From: an uncultured Nitrospinota bacterium
GTDB taxonomy: Bacteria; Nitrospinota; Nitrospinia; Nitrospinales; VA-1
Assembly: GCA_905612265.1 (NCBI GenBank)
Contig: CAJQRI010000019.1
Span: forward strand, 1-42,546
Reading direction: 5' to 3'
DNA: 42,546 nt
Positions 1 to 7,535 of the stretch are shown here, piece after piece. Made by a program: the position numbers and the translations under genes. Every line of letters begins with the position of its first letter. Position 1 is the stretch's first letter. The notes under the pieces are model-generated. The model did not search any database. It saw only the letters and a program-made list of their open reading frames with translations, and had not been told where the DNA came from.

Positions 1-144
1 TGACTGTACCTCTTTTATAGTGTTCTCACTGGCTTCGCCCGAACTATGATAAAGCAGGGCAATATTGAATCCCTTGCGGGCTAGATGCAGGGCCATCGCC
101 TGCCCGATTCGAATCGCTCCTCCTGTCACAATAGCTGTTGGCAC
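1..144 (-). CDS. SDR-family oxidoreductase, N-terminal part (cut by window edge)
   Basis: This ORF is absent from the supplied track. Reading leftward from a GTG at 142-144 gives 48 codons open to the window edge, beginning VPTAIVTGGAIRIGQAMA. The TGGAxRIG stretch is the Rossmann dinucleotide-binding motif of short-chain dehydrogenases/reductases. The TGGAxRIGxA form is common in FabG, pteridine reductase and FolM-type enzymes. A GTGAGG Shine-Dalgarno-like sequence lies about 8 bases upstream of the GTG. The gene is divergent from moaB. With only the cofactor-binding start visible, the substrate cannot be named; a pteridine reductase is one option. The family call is firm and the exact role open. 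Confidence 0.82.
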   Translation of the reverse strand, partial: MPTAIVTGGAIRIGQAMALHLARKGFNIALLYHSSGEASENTIKEVQS

Positions 145-146
145 TT

Positions 147-176
147 TTGATCCTCACAAATCGCTTATGATATACT
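147..176 (+). promoter_or_regulatory. Candidate sigma-70-type promoter for moaB
   Basis: TTGATC (147-152) and TATACT (171-176) are separated by 18 bases in the divergent gap between the SDR gene and moaB. A start near 183 would give a leader of roughly 95 bases ahead of moaB. It is assigned by hexamer match and spacing only. Confidence 0.45.
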
Positions 177-276
177 CACCCGCTAATCATCAATTTACCA
201 TAAACGGGGTTCTGCAATTATAGAAACCGATTCTTTATAGACCCGAGATATTTTTAGGAAAGAGGAGTGATTAAAA

Positions 277-789
277 ATGAGTGAGAAAAAATGCGTGAAC
301 ATCGCCGTGCTAACGGTTTCTGATACCCGCACCGAAGCGGATGATAAATCCGGCCAGACTTTAGTCGATCGAATCCAAGGAGCCGGGCACCATCTCGTGG
401 AAAAGAAAATTATCAAAGATGAAGTAGACCTGCTTCAGGAGCAATTGAAGGAATGGATAGCCAGTCCCGATATCGATGCAGTGATCGCTACAGGGGGAAC
501 AGGTGTGACAGGGCGCGATATCACTCCCGAAGCTTTTGAGGCACTGTATGAAAAATCCATTCCTGGATTTGGTGAGCTATTCCGCATGTTGAGTTATGAA
601 AGCATCCGCACATCTAGCCTGCAATCACGTTGCACAGCCGGGGTTGCCAACGGCACCTTTTTGTTTGCCTTGCCGGGCTCAACCGGGGCCTGCAAAGACG
701 GGTGGGACCAAATCCTTGTCCACCAGTTGGACAGCACTCACAAACCCTGCAATCTGGTAGAACTGATGCCACGCCTCCTCGAAAAATAA
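277..789 (+). CDS. moaB: Molybdenum cofactor biosynthesis protein MoaB/MogA family
   Basis: A 170-residue protein of the MoaB/MogA family, which binds molybdopterin and in MogA-type members adenylylates it before molybdenum insertion; it acts in the cytoplasm. Visible motifs are VSDTRT (14-19), the glycine-rich TGGTGVTGRD (72-81) and ALPGST (131-136), all in the pterin-binding fold. The length matches E. coli MoaB. The start is an ATG preceded by GAAAGAGGAG, a strong ribosome binding site. The gene stands alone with its own candidate promoter. A MoeB-like protein with a rhodanese domain lies 15 kb away, which fits Moco or thiamine sulfur chemistry but is no proof of linkage. MoaB and MogA are hard to separate from sequence alone. 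Confidence 0.93.
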   Translation: MSEKKCVNIAVLTVSDTRTEADDKSGQTLVDRIQGAGHHLVEKKIIKDEVDLLQEQLKEWIASPDIDAVIATGGTGVTGRDITPEAFEALYEKSIPGFGELFRMLSYESIRTSSLQSRCTAGVANGTFLFALPGSTGACKDGWDQILVHQLDSTHKPCNLVELMPRLLEK

Positions 790-881
790 CAACTCGGCGC
801 GCTTCTAGCCGCAGGGGCGGATTGCAATAGCTCTTACCGAGGGGGAAATAGTTTTCGCGGTTTGAAGGGAGAACTTCATGG

Positions 882-915
882 CCCCTCTTCCCCGAAGAGG
901 GGCTGGGGTGATTTG
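882..915. repeat. Palindromic intergenic element (CCCCTCTTC/GAAGAGGGG)
   Basis: CCCCTCTTC and GAAGAGGGG form a perfect 9-base stem with a CCC loop, followed by CTGGGGTGATTT. No T-run follows, so it is not a standard terminator. Similar AGAGGG-nnn-GGGG sequences occur near 19267 and 29788, suggesting a dispersed family. Confidence 0.5.
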
Positions 916-1046
916 CAGTCAGGAGTTTTGTATAAATCGTCCCCGGTCGTTGACCAGTGTAATGATTTGGGTCTTTCATTGACTTAGTTATTATTGTTAT
1001 TCTTAGTATCAGGTTTCATCCCCTATATAAACTCCAGGAGATCAAA

Positions 1047-1376
1047 ATGAAAAAGATGTTTTTTGCAGCTCTATTGCTCGTTATAGGAATGTTGTTTTCT
1101 TCTACCGCCATAGCCCACGAAGGTGAGGATCATGATGAAAAAGTGTATGAAGAGGGCAGTGGTGGTGCCGCCAAGCATATGGGTAACAAAGCTAGTGGAA
1201 TGGATCATGAATACAAAGAAAGCGGCGAGCATTCCAAAGAACATTATGAAAAGAAGTACGGAAAATATGAGCATGAGAAAAAAGAGGGAATGGAAGAAGG
1301 TAGCGGCATGAAAGAAGATGCCCACAAAATGCAGAAACAGGCACATGAACCCAAAGAAGAAGGTTCAAAAATGTAA
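1047..1376 (+). CDS. Small secreted His/Lys/Glu-rich protein, function unknown
   Basis: I do not recognise a family. The 109-residue product starts with a clear Sec signal peptide: KK at positions 2-3, a hydrophobic core, then TAIA with predicted cleavage after residue 23. The mature part of about 86 residues is very hydrophilic. It has nine histidines and many Glu, Lys, Gly and Met, no cysteine, and no obvious globular core. Repeated patterns such as DHEYKES, EHSKEHYEKK and KEDAHKM suggest a disordered periplasmic polypeptide able to bind metal ions, which is inference only. The ATG has a CAGGAG ribosome binding site, and a strong terminator follows 25 bases after the stop, so it is a one-gene transcript. 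Expression of the ORF is likely; the role is open. Confidence 0.8.
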   Translation: MKKMFFAALLLVIGMLFSSTAIAHEGEDHDEKVYEEGSGGAAKHMGNKASGMDHEYKESGEHSKEHYEKKYGKYEHEKKEGMEEGSGMKEDAHKMQKQAHEPKEEGSKM

Positions 1377-1400
1377 CCCGCCACGTGGGTGCGAAATTAG

Positions 1401-1431
1401 AACCCTCTCCTAAACAGGAGGGGGTTTTTTG
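1401..1431 (+). terminator. Rho-independent terminator after the His-rich secreted protein
   Basis: AACCCTCTCCT pairs with AGGAGGGGGTT (11 base pairs including one G-T), with loop AAAC, followed directly by a run of Ts. It lies 25 bases after the stop codon of the upstream gene. Confidence 0.85.
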
Positions 1432-1557
1432 TTTTTTCGTCTCTTTGATTTTAGGTTCGTTGCGAACTCGCCTCAATGATCGGGTTAAAACAAAAAATGA
1501 GATTAATAAGTAAACTTTAAAGTGACCACCCCTACCCTTATAGGGAGCAGTTCACCC

Positions 1558-1636
1558 TATCTTTTATCCGTGTCCATCTGTATTTGTGAAACCCCCAACA
1601 TTAATATCATGCCGCATAAGGGTACATCTGTGGTTA
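1558..1636. repeat. Possible dispersed 'CACAGATG-GACACGGAT' type intergenic sequence
   Basis: Read on the minus strand, this stretch has AACCACAGATG and then ACAGATGGACACGGATAAA. These resemble tandem ACAGATGxACAC words that I recall as dispersed repeats in many bacterial genomes. It overlaps the last codons of queC. Only this one copy is seen in the window, so the repeat status is inferred. Confidence 0.25.
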
Positions 1637-2323
1637 ATCGATCTTGGAGTATTTAATCGGGTCTTCGACGCCAGCTTCTTGAAATCCTTTCAGGCGTAGT
1701 TGGCAGCTGTCGCATGCACCGCAGGAAATTCCTCCCCCTGCCGGATTATAACAACTGTGGGTCATGGCATAATCAACCCCCAGATCCAAGCCTTTCTGAA
1801 TAATTTTGGCTTTGCTCAATTCGATCAGGGGAGTATGAATTTTTAAAGACTCTTTTCCTTCCACGCCAGCTTTGGTGGCTAGGTTGGCGAGGGTTTCAAA
1901 TGCAGCTATAAATTCGGGCCGGCAATCGGGATAGCCGCTATAATCAACAGCGTTGACTCCGATAAAAATATCGTTGGCTTCTTTCACTTCTGCGTATGCC
2001 AGACAGAATGACAGGAAAATGGTATTGCGCGCCGGAACATAGGTGATGGGAATTTCTGTGGACATTTCCCCTTGGTTTCGGTCAGTCGGAACATCGATGG
2101 AGTCGGTCAAAGCCGAGCCGCCGAATTGCCTGAGATCGATTTTGACGATCTGATGGTCCATTGCTCCGAAGTGCCCAGCGATGTCCCGAGCCCGGTCCAG
2201 CTCGACGCGATGCCGCTGACCGTAGTCGAAGGTGAGGCATAAGAGGTCAAACCCTGCTTGTTGAGCCAAGGCCAGGGTTGTAGTGGAATCGAGCCCGCCG
2301 CTTAATAAAACTACTGATTTCAT
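1634..2323 (-). CDS. queC: 7-cyano-7-deazaguanine (preQ0) synthase
   Basis: QueC converts 7-carboxy-7-deazaguanine to preQ0 using ATP and ammonia, in the pathway to queuosine in tRNA. The 229-residue length is normal. The PP-loop SGGLDST lies at residues 8-14. Four C-terminal cysteines (191, 201, 204, 207; the last three as CGACDSC) form the family zinc site. The start is the ATG that puts the P-loop close to the N-terminus, as usual. No other queuosine gene lies in the window, and the gene is divergent from ffh. I looked for a preQ1 riboswitch in the leader and could not support one. The stop codon runs into a possible dispersed repeat. Confidence 0.95.
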   Translation of the reverse strand: MKSVVLLSGGLDSTTTLALAQQAGFDLLCLTFDYGQRHRVELDRARDIAGHFGAMDHQIVKIDLRQFGGSALTDSIDVPTDRNQGEMSTEIPITYVPARNTIFLSFCLAYAEVKEANDIFIGVNAVDYSGYPDCRPEFIAAFETLANLATKAGVEGKESLKIHTPLIELSKAKIIQKGLDLGVDYAMTHSCYNPAGGGISCGACDSCQLRLKGFQEAGVEDPIKYSKID

Positions 2324-2471
2324 AGGATTTCCGGGTTTTTTGCGGTTGCACCACGCATGCTAAAGGTTTAATCTAATCAGCTTGCGCATTGCGGATTGTT
2401 ATTATATACTAATCCGCTTACAATTAAAGTCGATAGTCCCCTTAAAATTAAAGGGTTTAGCCCAATTTTTC

Positions 2472-3818
2472 ATGTTCGATAATTTATCCGATCGCCTTGG
2501 AGCGATCTACAAAAAATTAAAAGGCCGCGGAGTCCTGAAGGAAACCGATGTCGATGAGGCTCTGCGTGAAATTCGGGTCGCGTTGATCGAGGCAGATGTT
2601 AGCCTACCGGTTGTCAAAGATTTCATTGCCGAAGTCCGTGTTCAAGCCGTCGGTCAGGAAGTTTTAAAAAGCCTGACACCGGGGCATCAGATGGTCAAAA
2701 TCGTCAACGATCACTTGACGCATTTGCTGGGCGAAGAGTTTATTGATATTGCAATTGCCTCAAAGCCGCCGACTATTATTTTGATGGCAGGACTTCAAGG
2801 TTCAGGCAAAACCACTACGGTTGGTAAACTGGCCAAGCGGTTTAAAGAAAAAGGAAAGAGCTGTCTTCTTGTCCCTGCGGATGTTTACCGTCCGGCGGCA
2901 ATAGAACAGTTGAATATTTTAGGACGGGACCTCGATGTGCCGGTGTATGACGCCGGGGAAGAGAAAGACCCAATAGCGATTTGTAAAAATTCGCTGGATG
3001 AAGCCGTCAACAGAATGAGTCAGATAGTGATCATCGATACTGCAGGTCGTCAGCAGGTTGATGAAGCTCTGATGGAAGAATTAAAGCAGATCAAGAAAAC
3101 GGTTCAGCCGCACGAAGTGTTGTTTGTGGCAGACGCGATGATGGGTCAACAGTCTGCCGATATCGCCAAGACATTCAATGATGCTATCGGGATCGATGGC
3201 GTGGTCTTGACTAAGATGGACGGTGATGCGCGCGGCGGTGCGGCGTTTTCCATCAGAAGGGTGACCGGCAAACCCATTCGCTTTATAGGAATAGGAGAAA
3301 AACTCGATGCGTTAGAGCCGTTTCATCCTGCCCGAATTGTTTCTCGTATTCTCGGTATGGGCGATGTCATGTCCCTTGTCGAAAAGGCAGAGCAGAATTT
3401 CGAGCAGGAAGAGCAGGAGAAGTTACAGAAAAAACTCAAGAGTAACGCGTTTACCTTGGAAGATTTTCGCGATCAGTTGAAGCAGGTGCAGAAAATGGGG
3501 TCGATGGAGCAGTTGTTGGGCATGATCCCCGGCGCTGGAAAACTGACGAAAGGTTTGAAAATAGATAACAGTGCCTTTGTTCAGGTTGAAGCTATTATTA
3601 GTTCCATGACTTCGAGGGAACGTGAAAAGCACAACATCATCAATGCCAGCAGAAAACGCCGGATTGCTCAAGGCAGTGGTACTCGCGTGAATGATGTGAA
3701 TAAGCTGTTGAAGCAGTTTGCGCAAATGCAAAAGATGATGAAAAAGGTTGCTCGTGGCGGCGGGATGAACTTCGGCAGTCTGATGGGCGGACGCGGTATG
3801 CCGGGTAGGCCTTTCTAA
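2472..3818 (+). CDS. ffh: Signal recognition particle protein Ffh (SRP54)
   Basis: Ffh is the GTPase of the signal recognition particle. It binds signal sequences of nascent membrane proteins and docks with FtsY. The ORF track starts 30 codons earlier at 2382, but the family N-terminus (MFDNLSDRL) begins at the ATG at 2472, giving 448 residues. Domains in order are a helical N domain (1-90), the G domain with GLQGSGKTT (107-115), DTAGRQ (189-194) and TKMDGDARGG (247-256), and a methionine-rich M domain (about 300-448). The M domain ends in the usual Met/Gly-rich tail. The gene opens a block of translation genes ending with rplS, with a 171-base gap before rpsP. No convincing ribosome binding site precedes the ATG. 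Confidence 0.97.
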   Translation: MFDNLSDRLGAIYKKLKGRGVLKETDVDEALREIRVALIEADVSLPVVKDFIAEVRVQAVGQEVLKSLTPGHQMVKIVNDHLTHLLGEEFIDIAIASKPPTIILMAGLQGSGKTTTVGKLAKRFKEKGKSCLLVPADVYRPAAIEQLNILGRDLDVPVYDAGEEKDPIAICKNSLDEAVNRMSQIVIIDTAGRQQVDEALMEELKQIKKTVQPHEVLFVADAMMGQQSADIAKTFNDAIGIDGVVLTKMDGDARGGAAFSIRRVTGKPIRFIGIGEKLDALEPFHPARIVSRILGMGDVMSLVEKAEQNFEQEEQEKLQKKLKSNAFTLEDFRDQLKQVQKMGSMEQLLGMIPGAGKLTKGLKIDNSAFVQVEAIISSMTSREREKHNIINASRKRRIAQGSGTRVNDVNKLLKQFAQMQKMMKKVARGGGMNFGSLMGGRGMPGRPF

Positions 3819-3989
3819 ATAAATTTCATTGAGTGAATGAATACGGTTTATTGAACCGCAGGTCTTGCGGGCCAGTCCCGAACAGCGTGACGCTGGACTA
3901 TATAAGTAATAGTTTTCTTGTGCATTAATTAATGACGGGTGTTTACGTCATACATACCGGGCTAAGCCCGTAACTTAGGAGAAAGTACA

Positions 3990-4235
3990 TTGGCAGTTGT
4001 AATTCGATTAACTCGACGAGGAGCAAAAAAGAAACCCTTTTACCGGATTGTGGCGGCAGATTCTAGAATGCCAAGAGATGGTAGGTTTCTTGAAATTCTA
4101 GGAACCTACGATCCTCTTAATGATGAGGAGGGTTGTAAGGTTGATGCGGATAAAGCTATGGCTTGGATCAAGAAGGGTGCTAAGCCCAGCAAAACTGTAG
4201 GGACCCTCTTCAAAAAGGCTGGGGTAGGGGCTTAG
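3990..4235 (+). CDS. rpsP: 30S ribosomal protein bS16
   Basis: bS16 is a small-subunit assembly protein. The 81-residue product matches the family throughout: [19 protein letters not shown] at the start, [12 protein letters not shown] in the middle and a basic C-terminus. Translation must start at TTG (3990), since the conserved N-terminus begins there and TAGGAGA lies at good spacing upstream. It is followed by khpA after 110 bases. The order rpsP, khpA, rimM, trmD, rplS is the classical ribosome-maturation operon. The leader (3819-3989) contains the inverted repeats CCGCA/TGCGG and CAGCGT/ACGCTG, possibly a regulatory leader, though I cannot assign them. Confidence 0.96.
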   Translation: MAVVIRLTRRGAKKKPFYRIVAADSRMPRDGRFLEILGTYDPLNDEEGCKVDADKAMAWIKKGAKPSKTVGTLFKKAGVGA

Positions 4236-4345
4236 CCCATTCATTTTGCAAAACCGCGATTTTCACAACTGCGCGAACTGGGATAATAAGTTTGTGTTGC
4301 TCCTCCTCATACTGAGGTTAGTTTCCTATGGACTAGGAGGTAATT

Positions 4346-4576
4346 GTGAAAGGTCTAACCTTGATGATTGCGAAGTCGTTGGTGGACAAGCCTGATGAAG
4401 TGGTTTTGCAAGAAGTGATAGGCGAAAAAACAACGGTATTGGAACTGAGAGTTGCGAAAGAAGATTTAGGGAAGGTCATTGGCAAGCAGGGGAAAACCGA
4501 TAGGGCTATGCGCACTATCCTGAATGCGACAGCGACTAAATTGAAAAAACGGGCTGTGTTGGAAATTATTGAATGA
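4346..4576 (+). CDS. khpA: KH-domain RNA-binding protein KhpA
   Basis: A 76-residue single KH-domain protein of the YlqC/KhpA family, which binds RNA and in Firmicutes works with KhpB in cell-length and sRNA control. The RNA-binding GxxG loop is visible as GKQG (46-49), within a [19 protein letters not shown] stretch typical of the family. The start is GTG at 4346, preceded by CTAGGAGGT, an almost perfect ribosome binding site. Its position between rpsP and rimM is the conserved one. The stop codon is one base from the preferred rimM start, so translation is probably coupled. Confidence 0.93.
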   Translation: MKGLTLMIAKSLVDKPDEVVLQEVIGEKTTVLELRVAKEDLGKVIGKQGKTDRAMRTILNATATKLKKRAVLEIIE

Positions 4577-4577
4577 T

Positions 4578-5081
4578 ATGGATTGGATTTCGTTTGGCAA
4601 GGTTGGTCGCACCCATGGTCTGAAAGGCGAGTTGAAGTATTTCCCGAATGACCCTGAAGAGGTTGACTCTTTACGCGGGCAGATTGTGCGGCTGAAAGAA
4701 AAGGAAGTTAAGGTTCAATCGATTCGCGGTGCCAACGTCCCCTTCATTGTTAAATTAGAAGGCATCGATGACATTGACTCGGCAAAACTTCTGACCGGGA
4801 CCGAAGTATTTGCTAAACGTGAGCATCTCAAACTTCTGGCGGAAGGCGAGTATTACCGCTTCGAGATTGAAGGGCTTGCGGTCTTCGATGAAGAGGGCCA
4901 ACCCTATGGGATCATTGAAGAGGTTGTCCCCACGGGGAGCAACGATATATATGTAGTGCGAAACGGGGATCAGGAATGGATGCTCCCTATGATCGATACG
5001 GTGGTCAAGTCCATCGATCTGGAACAGAAAAAACTGATTTTTCATCGTATTGAGGGTTTGATTGAGGACACTCCGGTTTGA
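4578..5081 (+). CDS. rimM: Ribosome maturation factor RimM
   Basis: RimM helps mature the 30S head and binds uS19. The protein shows the RimM N-terminal barrel ([17 protein letters not shown] near the start) and a C-terminal PRC-barrel region ending in the [10 protein letters not shown]-type segment. The length is 167 residues from the ATG at 4578. The ORF track uses a TTG three codons earlier at 4569; both are possible because neither has a clear ribosome binding site. I prefer the ATG, which sits one base after the khpA stop. The end overlaps trmD by 20 bases, consistent with a tightly packed operon. Confidence 0.93.
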   Translation: MDWISFGKVGRTHGLKGELKYFPNDPEEVDSLRGQIVRLKEKEVKVQSIRGANVPFIVKLEGIDDIDSAKLLTGTEVFAKREHLKLLAEGEYYRFEIEGLAVFDEEGQPYGIIEEVVPTGSNDIYVVRNGDQEWMLPMIDTVVKSIDLEQKKLIFHRIEGLIEDTPV

Positions 5082-5760
5082 CATTGTCAGTATTTTTCCC
5101 GGGATGTTTGCCTCTCCTTTTGGGGACAGTATTATCCAACGGGCTTGCGAAGCAGGACTGCTAGATATTAACGTTCATGATTTGCGTGACTACAGTCTGA
5201 ATAAGCACAGGAAGGTGGATGACTCCCCTTTTGGAGGTGGAGTGGGCATGGTCATGAATGTCGAGCCCATCGCCCGTGCTATTACTGCGGTCAAAAAGGA
5301 AGTTCCCGAAACTCGGACGATATTATTATCCCCCGGAGGTAGACCTTTCGATCAGGAAAAAGCCTGGGAGCTCTCAAGCTTACCGAGCCTGACTCTGATA
5401 TGCGGTCGTTATGAGGGCATTGACGAGCGGATTCGTCTGCATTATGTCGATGAGGAAATTTCCATAGGGGATTATGTTTTAACTGGCGGAGAACTTCCGG
5501 CTATGGTTCTCGTTGAAGCAATATCAAGGTTGTTGCCGGGGGTGCTGGGCGACCCGGAATCGGTGGTAGAAGAATCTTTCCACGACGATTTGCTGGAATA
5601 CCCGCAATACACTCGACCTCGGGATTATGAAGGACTCAAGGTTCCAGAAATTTTGGTTTCTGGCGACCCGAAAAAAATACGCGACTGGCAAAAAGCGGAA
5701 GCGCTAAAAAAAACCGCGCAGGTTCGGCCCGACTTGCTCGAAAAAAATAAACGGGTTTGA
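5062..5760 (+). CDS. trmD: tRNA (guanine37-N1)-methyltransferase TrmD
   Basis: TrmD makes m1G37 in tRNA, preventing frameshifting; it is a SPOUT knotted dimer using S-adenosylmethionine. The conserved parts are [11 protein letters not shown] at the start, [19 protein letters not shown], and [15 protein letters not shown], which forms the trefoil-knot cofactor site. At 232 residues it is a little shorter than the E. coli protein (255), lacking part of the C-terminal helical region. It must start at a non-ATG codon: the TTG at 5062 is inside the end of rimM with GAGGGTTTG upstream, and no ATG lies near the conserved start. Operon position between rimM and rplS is standard. Confidence 0.95.
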   Translation: MRTLRFDIVSIFPGMFASPFGDSIIQRACEAGLLDINVHDLRDYSLNKHRKVDDSPFGGGVGMVMNVEPIARAITAVKKEVPETRTILLSPGGRPFDQEKAWELSSLPSLTLICGRYEGIDERIRLHYVDEEISIGDYVLTGGELPAMVLVEAISRLLPGVLGDPESVVEESFHDDLLEYPQYTRPRDYEGLKVPEILVSGDPKKIRDWQKAEALKKTAQVRPDLLEKNKRV

Positions 5761-5766
5761 AACAGG

Positions 5767-6345
5767 TTGGCTTTGGATAAGGCGCAATATTCGAATATTC
5801 ATTTGGCGCTGGTCCATTTTCCTGTCTACAACAAGACTGGGGAAGTAGTGGTATCATCCGTCACCACTTTGGATGTGCATGACATTTCTCGTGTCTGCCG
5901 GACATATGGAGTGGGTACTTTTTATGTGGTCACGCCTCTAAAGACTCAGCAGGAACTGGTCGAGAGGTTGATCGGGCATTGGCTGAAAGGGCATGGGGCG
6001 GAGTACAACCCGACCCGAAAGGAAGCCCTGTTGAAAACCCGGGTTATAAAAAGCCTGGATGATGCTGTGACCGATGTGACTGAACAGTGCGGGGAAAAAC
6101 CCTGTGTAGTGGTCACCGGTGCAAAACAGCAGCCGAACAGCATTGGATATGGAAATTTTAGAGAACAATTGCAAAAGGGTGGCCCCGTGCTTCTGGTTTT
6201 TGGTACTGGCTGGGGACTGGAAAAACATCTGACCCGCAATGCTGACCATGTGTTAGAACCCATCGAAGGTAATAGTGGTTTCAATCACCTGCCGGTAAGA
6301 GGAGCGGTAGCAATTATATTGGACCGCCTATTAGGCAGGTCTTGA
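5767..6345 (+). CDS. SPOUT-fold SAM-dependent RNA methyltransferase (PF09936-like)
   Basis: A 192-residue protein that I assign to the SAM-dependent RNA methyltransferase family found beside trmD and rplS in several phyla. Its target is not known to me. Family features are NIHLALVHFPVYNK at the start, VSSVTTLDVHDISRV, GTFYVVTP, VLLVFGTGWGL (knot-region loop) and GFNHLPVRGAVAII near the end. The start codon is a TTG, at 5767 or two codons later at 5773; the second gives better distance from ACAGG. It begins 6 bases after the trmD stop. A tRNA or rRNA guanine methyl transfer is plausible from fold and context but not shown. Confidence 0.85.
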   Translation: MALDKAQYSNIHLALVHFPVYNKTGEVVVSSVTTLDVHDISRVCRTYGVGTFYVVTPLKTQQELVERLIGHWLKGHGAEYNPTRKEALLKTRVIKSLDDAVTDVTEQCGEKPCVVVTGAKQQPNSIGYGNFREQLQKGGPVLLVFGTGWGLEKHLTRNADHVLEPIEGNSGFNHLPVRGAVAIILDRLLGRS

Positions 6346-6413
6346 TAAAGAATTTTAAACTGAATCGAAAATCATCAATTAGTTAATATATAGATACCCA
6401 AGGAGAGAGGTTC

Positions 6414-6839
6414 ATGAATTTAGTAGACCAGGTTGAAGCAAAAGAAATGAAGAAGGAAGTTTCCGATGTTCATATAGGCGACACAGTCAAGGTCCATATG
6501 CGCATCGTTGAGGGTGAGAAAGAACGTATCCAGGTCATTGAAGGTGTGGTCATCAAAATGCGGGGGGGTGGATCTCGCAAGACTCTGACCGTTCGCAAAA
6601 TTTCCTTTGGTATTGGAGTGGAACGCATATTCCCGTTTCATTCCCCCAGAGTCGAAAAAATTGAGATCGTCCGACGTGCCAAGGTCCGTCAGGCAAAACT
6701 ATATTACCTACGCGAATTGCGTGGCAAAGCGGCTCGCCTGAAAGAGCTCAAGACACCGAGGCCTACGACTAAAGTGAAAAAGGTCAAGACCCGCGGGAAA
6801 AAAGCGAAAGCCGCAAAAGCTGCCGCTAAAAATGACTAA
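6414..6839 (+). CDS. rplS: 50S ribosomal protein bL19
   Basis: bL19 sits at the 30S-50S interface. The family core is intact: [60 protein letters not shown] and the [16 protein letters not shown]-like end. The protein has 141 residues against about 115 in E. coli. The extra is a C-terminal tail rich in Lys, Ala and Thr, likely disordered and RNA-binding. The ATG has an excellent AAGGAGAGAGG ribosome binding site. A perfect hairpin with a T-run follows, so this is the end of the transcript that starts at ffh or rpsP. Confidence 0.96.
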   Translation: MNLVDQVEAKEMKKEVSDVHIGDTVKVHMRIVEGEKERIQVIEGVVIKMRGGGSRKTLTVRKISFGIGVERIFPFHSPRVEKIEIVRRAKVRQAKLYYLRELRGKAARLKELKTPRPTTKVKKVKTRGKKAKAAKAAAKND

Positions 6840-6892
6840 TCATCTTAAAGTGTTCATGTAATAGAGTTGCAAAGAGTGTCGCCTCTTCTCCA

Positions 6893-6930
6893 CCCTCTCT
6901 CCTTTTAAAAGGAGAGAGGGTTTTCTTGTT
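6893..6930 (+). terminator. Rho-independent terminator after rplS
   Basis: CCCTCTCTCCTT-TTAA-AAGGAGAGAGGG is a perfect palindrome (6893-6920), followed by TTTTCTTGTT. It closes the ribosomal operon. The stem composition resembles the other C/T-rich palindromes in the window. Confidence 0.85.
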
Positions 6931-7535
6931 CCTCAGGCTTTATTGGCATCCTGATGATTTCTCAGCGATGGTGGCGTGATATCTCAAACCGCGCACAGAA
7001 AGAGTGATCAAGCCTTTTTTCTGCGCGGTGCCACCTCTTGTTTAAAGCTCTCCACATTGAATAGATGCATCCGCGCCATGGCAGAAAATTTGGAATACAG
7101 AGCATGGACGAAGAATCATAAATTCGATCCCTTGAGAGGATTCTCTGGATGTTACAGATTTGGCAGAAAAAATTGCCAATATTCCTCAATCCCATTAAGA
7201 CGGCAGTAAGGGTGAGAATATTGGTCGCTACGTTACTGAAATTTTAGCACCAAGGGAGGTCGGAATAACTGCATAAAAATAGAAATGTTGAAAGGTGCCA
7301 ACCCTTCTAAAGAATGGGAAGAAACCTGGTCTGATTTCATTGCCGTTGCCATTCCCGACTGCCACTAGTATGCATATTGCAGGGCTATTTATTTTTGTTT
7401 GTAGAAACCATTATTAAAGCACTCTCCATCAAGGAAAAGGGAGCGAAATGTTCCTTCATCCCTGGAGGGAGAAGTTTAGGATGAGGGGGGATTCAATAGG
7501 CCTAACATCATTTTACTTGGGACACTTTGCTAAAC
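6931..7535. other. 605-base gap with no intact gene; coding-like debris
   Basis: Two overlapping ORFs of 77 codons (6962-7195 minus, 6976-7209 plus) match no family I know. A better coding look comes from broken plus-strand frames. One frame reads EDSLDVTDLAEKIANIPQSH, a stop, then DGSKGENIGRYVTEILAPRE up to about 7272. Another frame reads MLKGANPSKEWEETW and ends at about 7369. This pattern of amino-acid-like text broken by stops and frame changes suggests a decayed gene. I could not identify it. The last 120 bases before the protease gene are C/T- and G-rich, like the dispersed palindromes. Confidence 0.3.

Noticed and set aside
1071-1346. 91-codon minus-strand hydrophobic ORF opposite the His-rich protein
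   Set aside because: It mirrors the codon pattern of the secreted protein, which has a signal peptide, ribosome binding site and terminator.
2324-2400. preQ1 riboswitch in the queC leader
   Set aside because: A weak hairpin (TGCGTGG-TGCAA-CCGCA) followed by an A-rich run lies upstream, but the stem is imperfect and the conserved pseudoknot pieces are not clear.
2382-2471. 30-codon N-terminal extension of Ffh in the ORF track
   Set aside because: The Ffh family starts at MFDNLSDRL; the upstream codons show no family similarity.
3840-3989. 4.5S (SRP) RNA gene between ffh and rpsP
   Set aside because: The short inverted repeats do not show the conserved SRP RNA loop sequence.
6962-7209. Overlapping 77-codon ORFs on both strands as real genes
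   Set aside because: No family resemblance, they overlap each other, and a third frame looks more coding-like.
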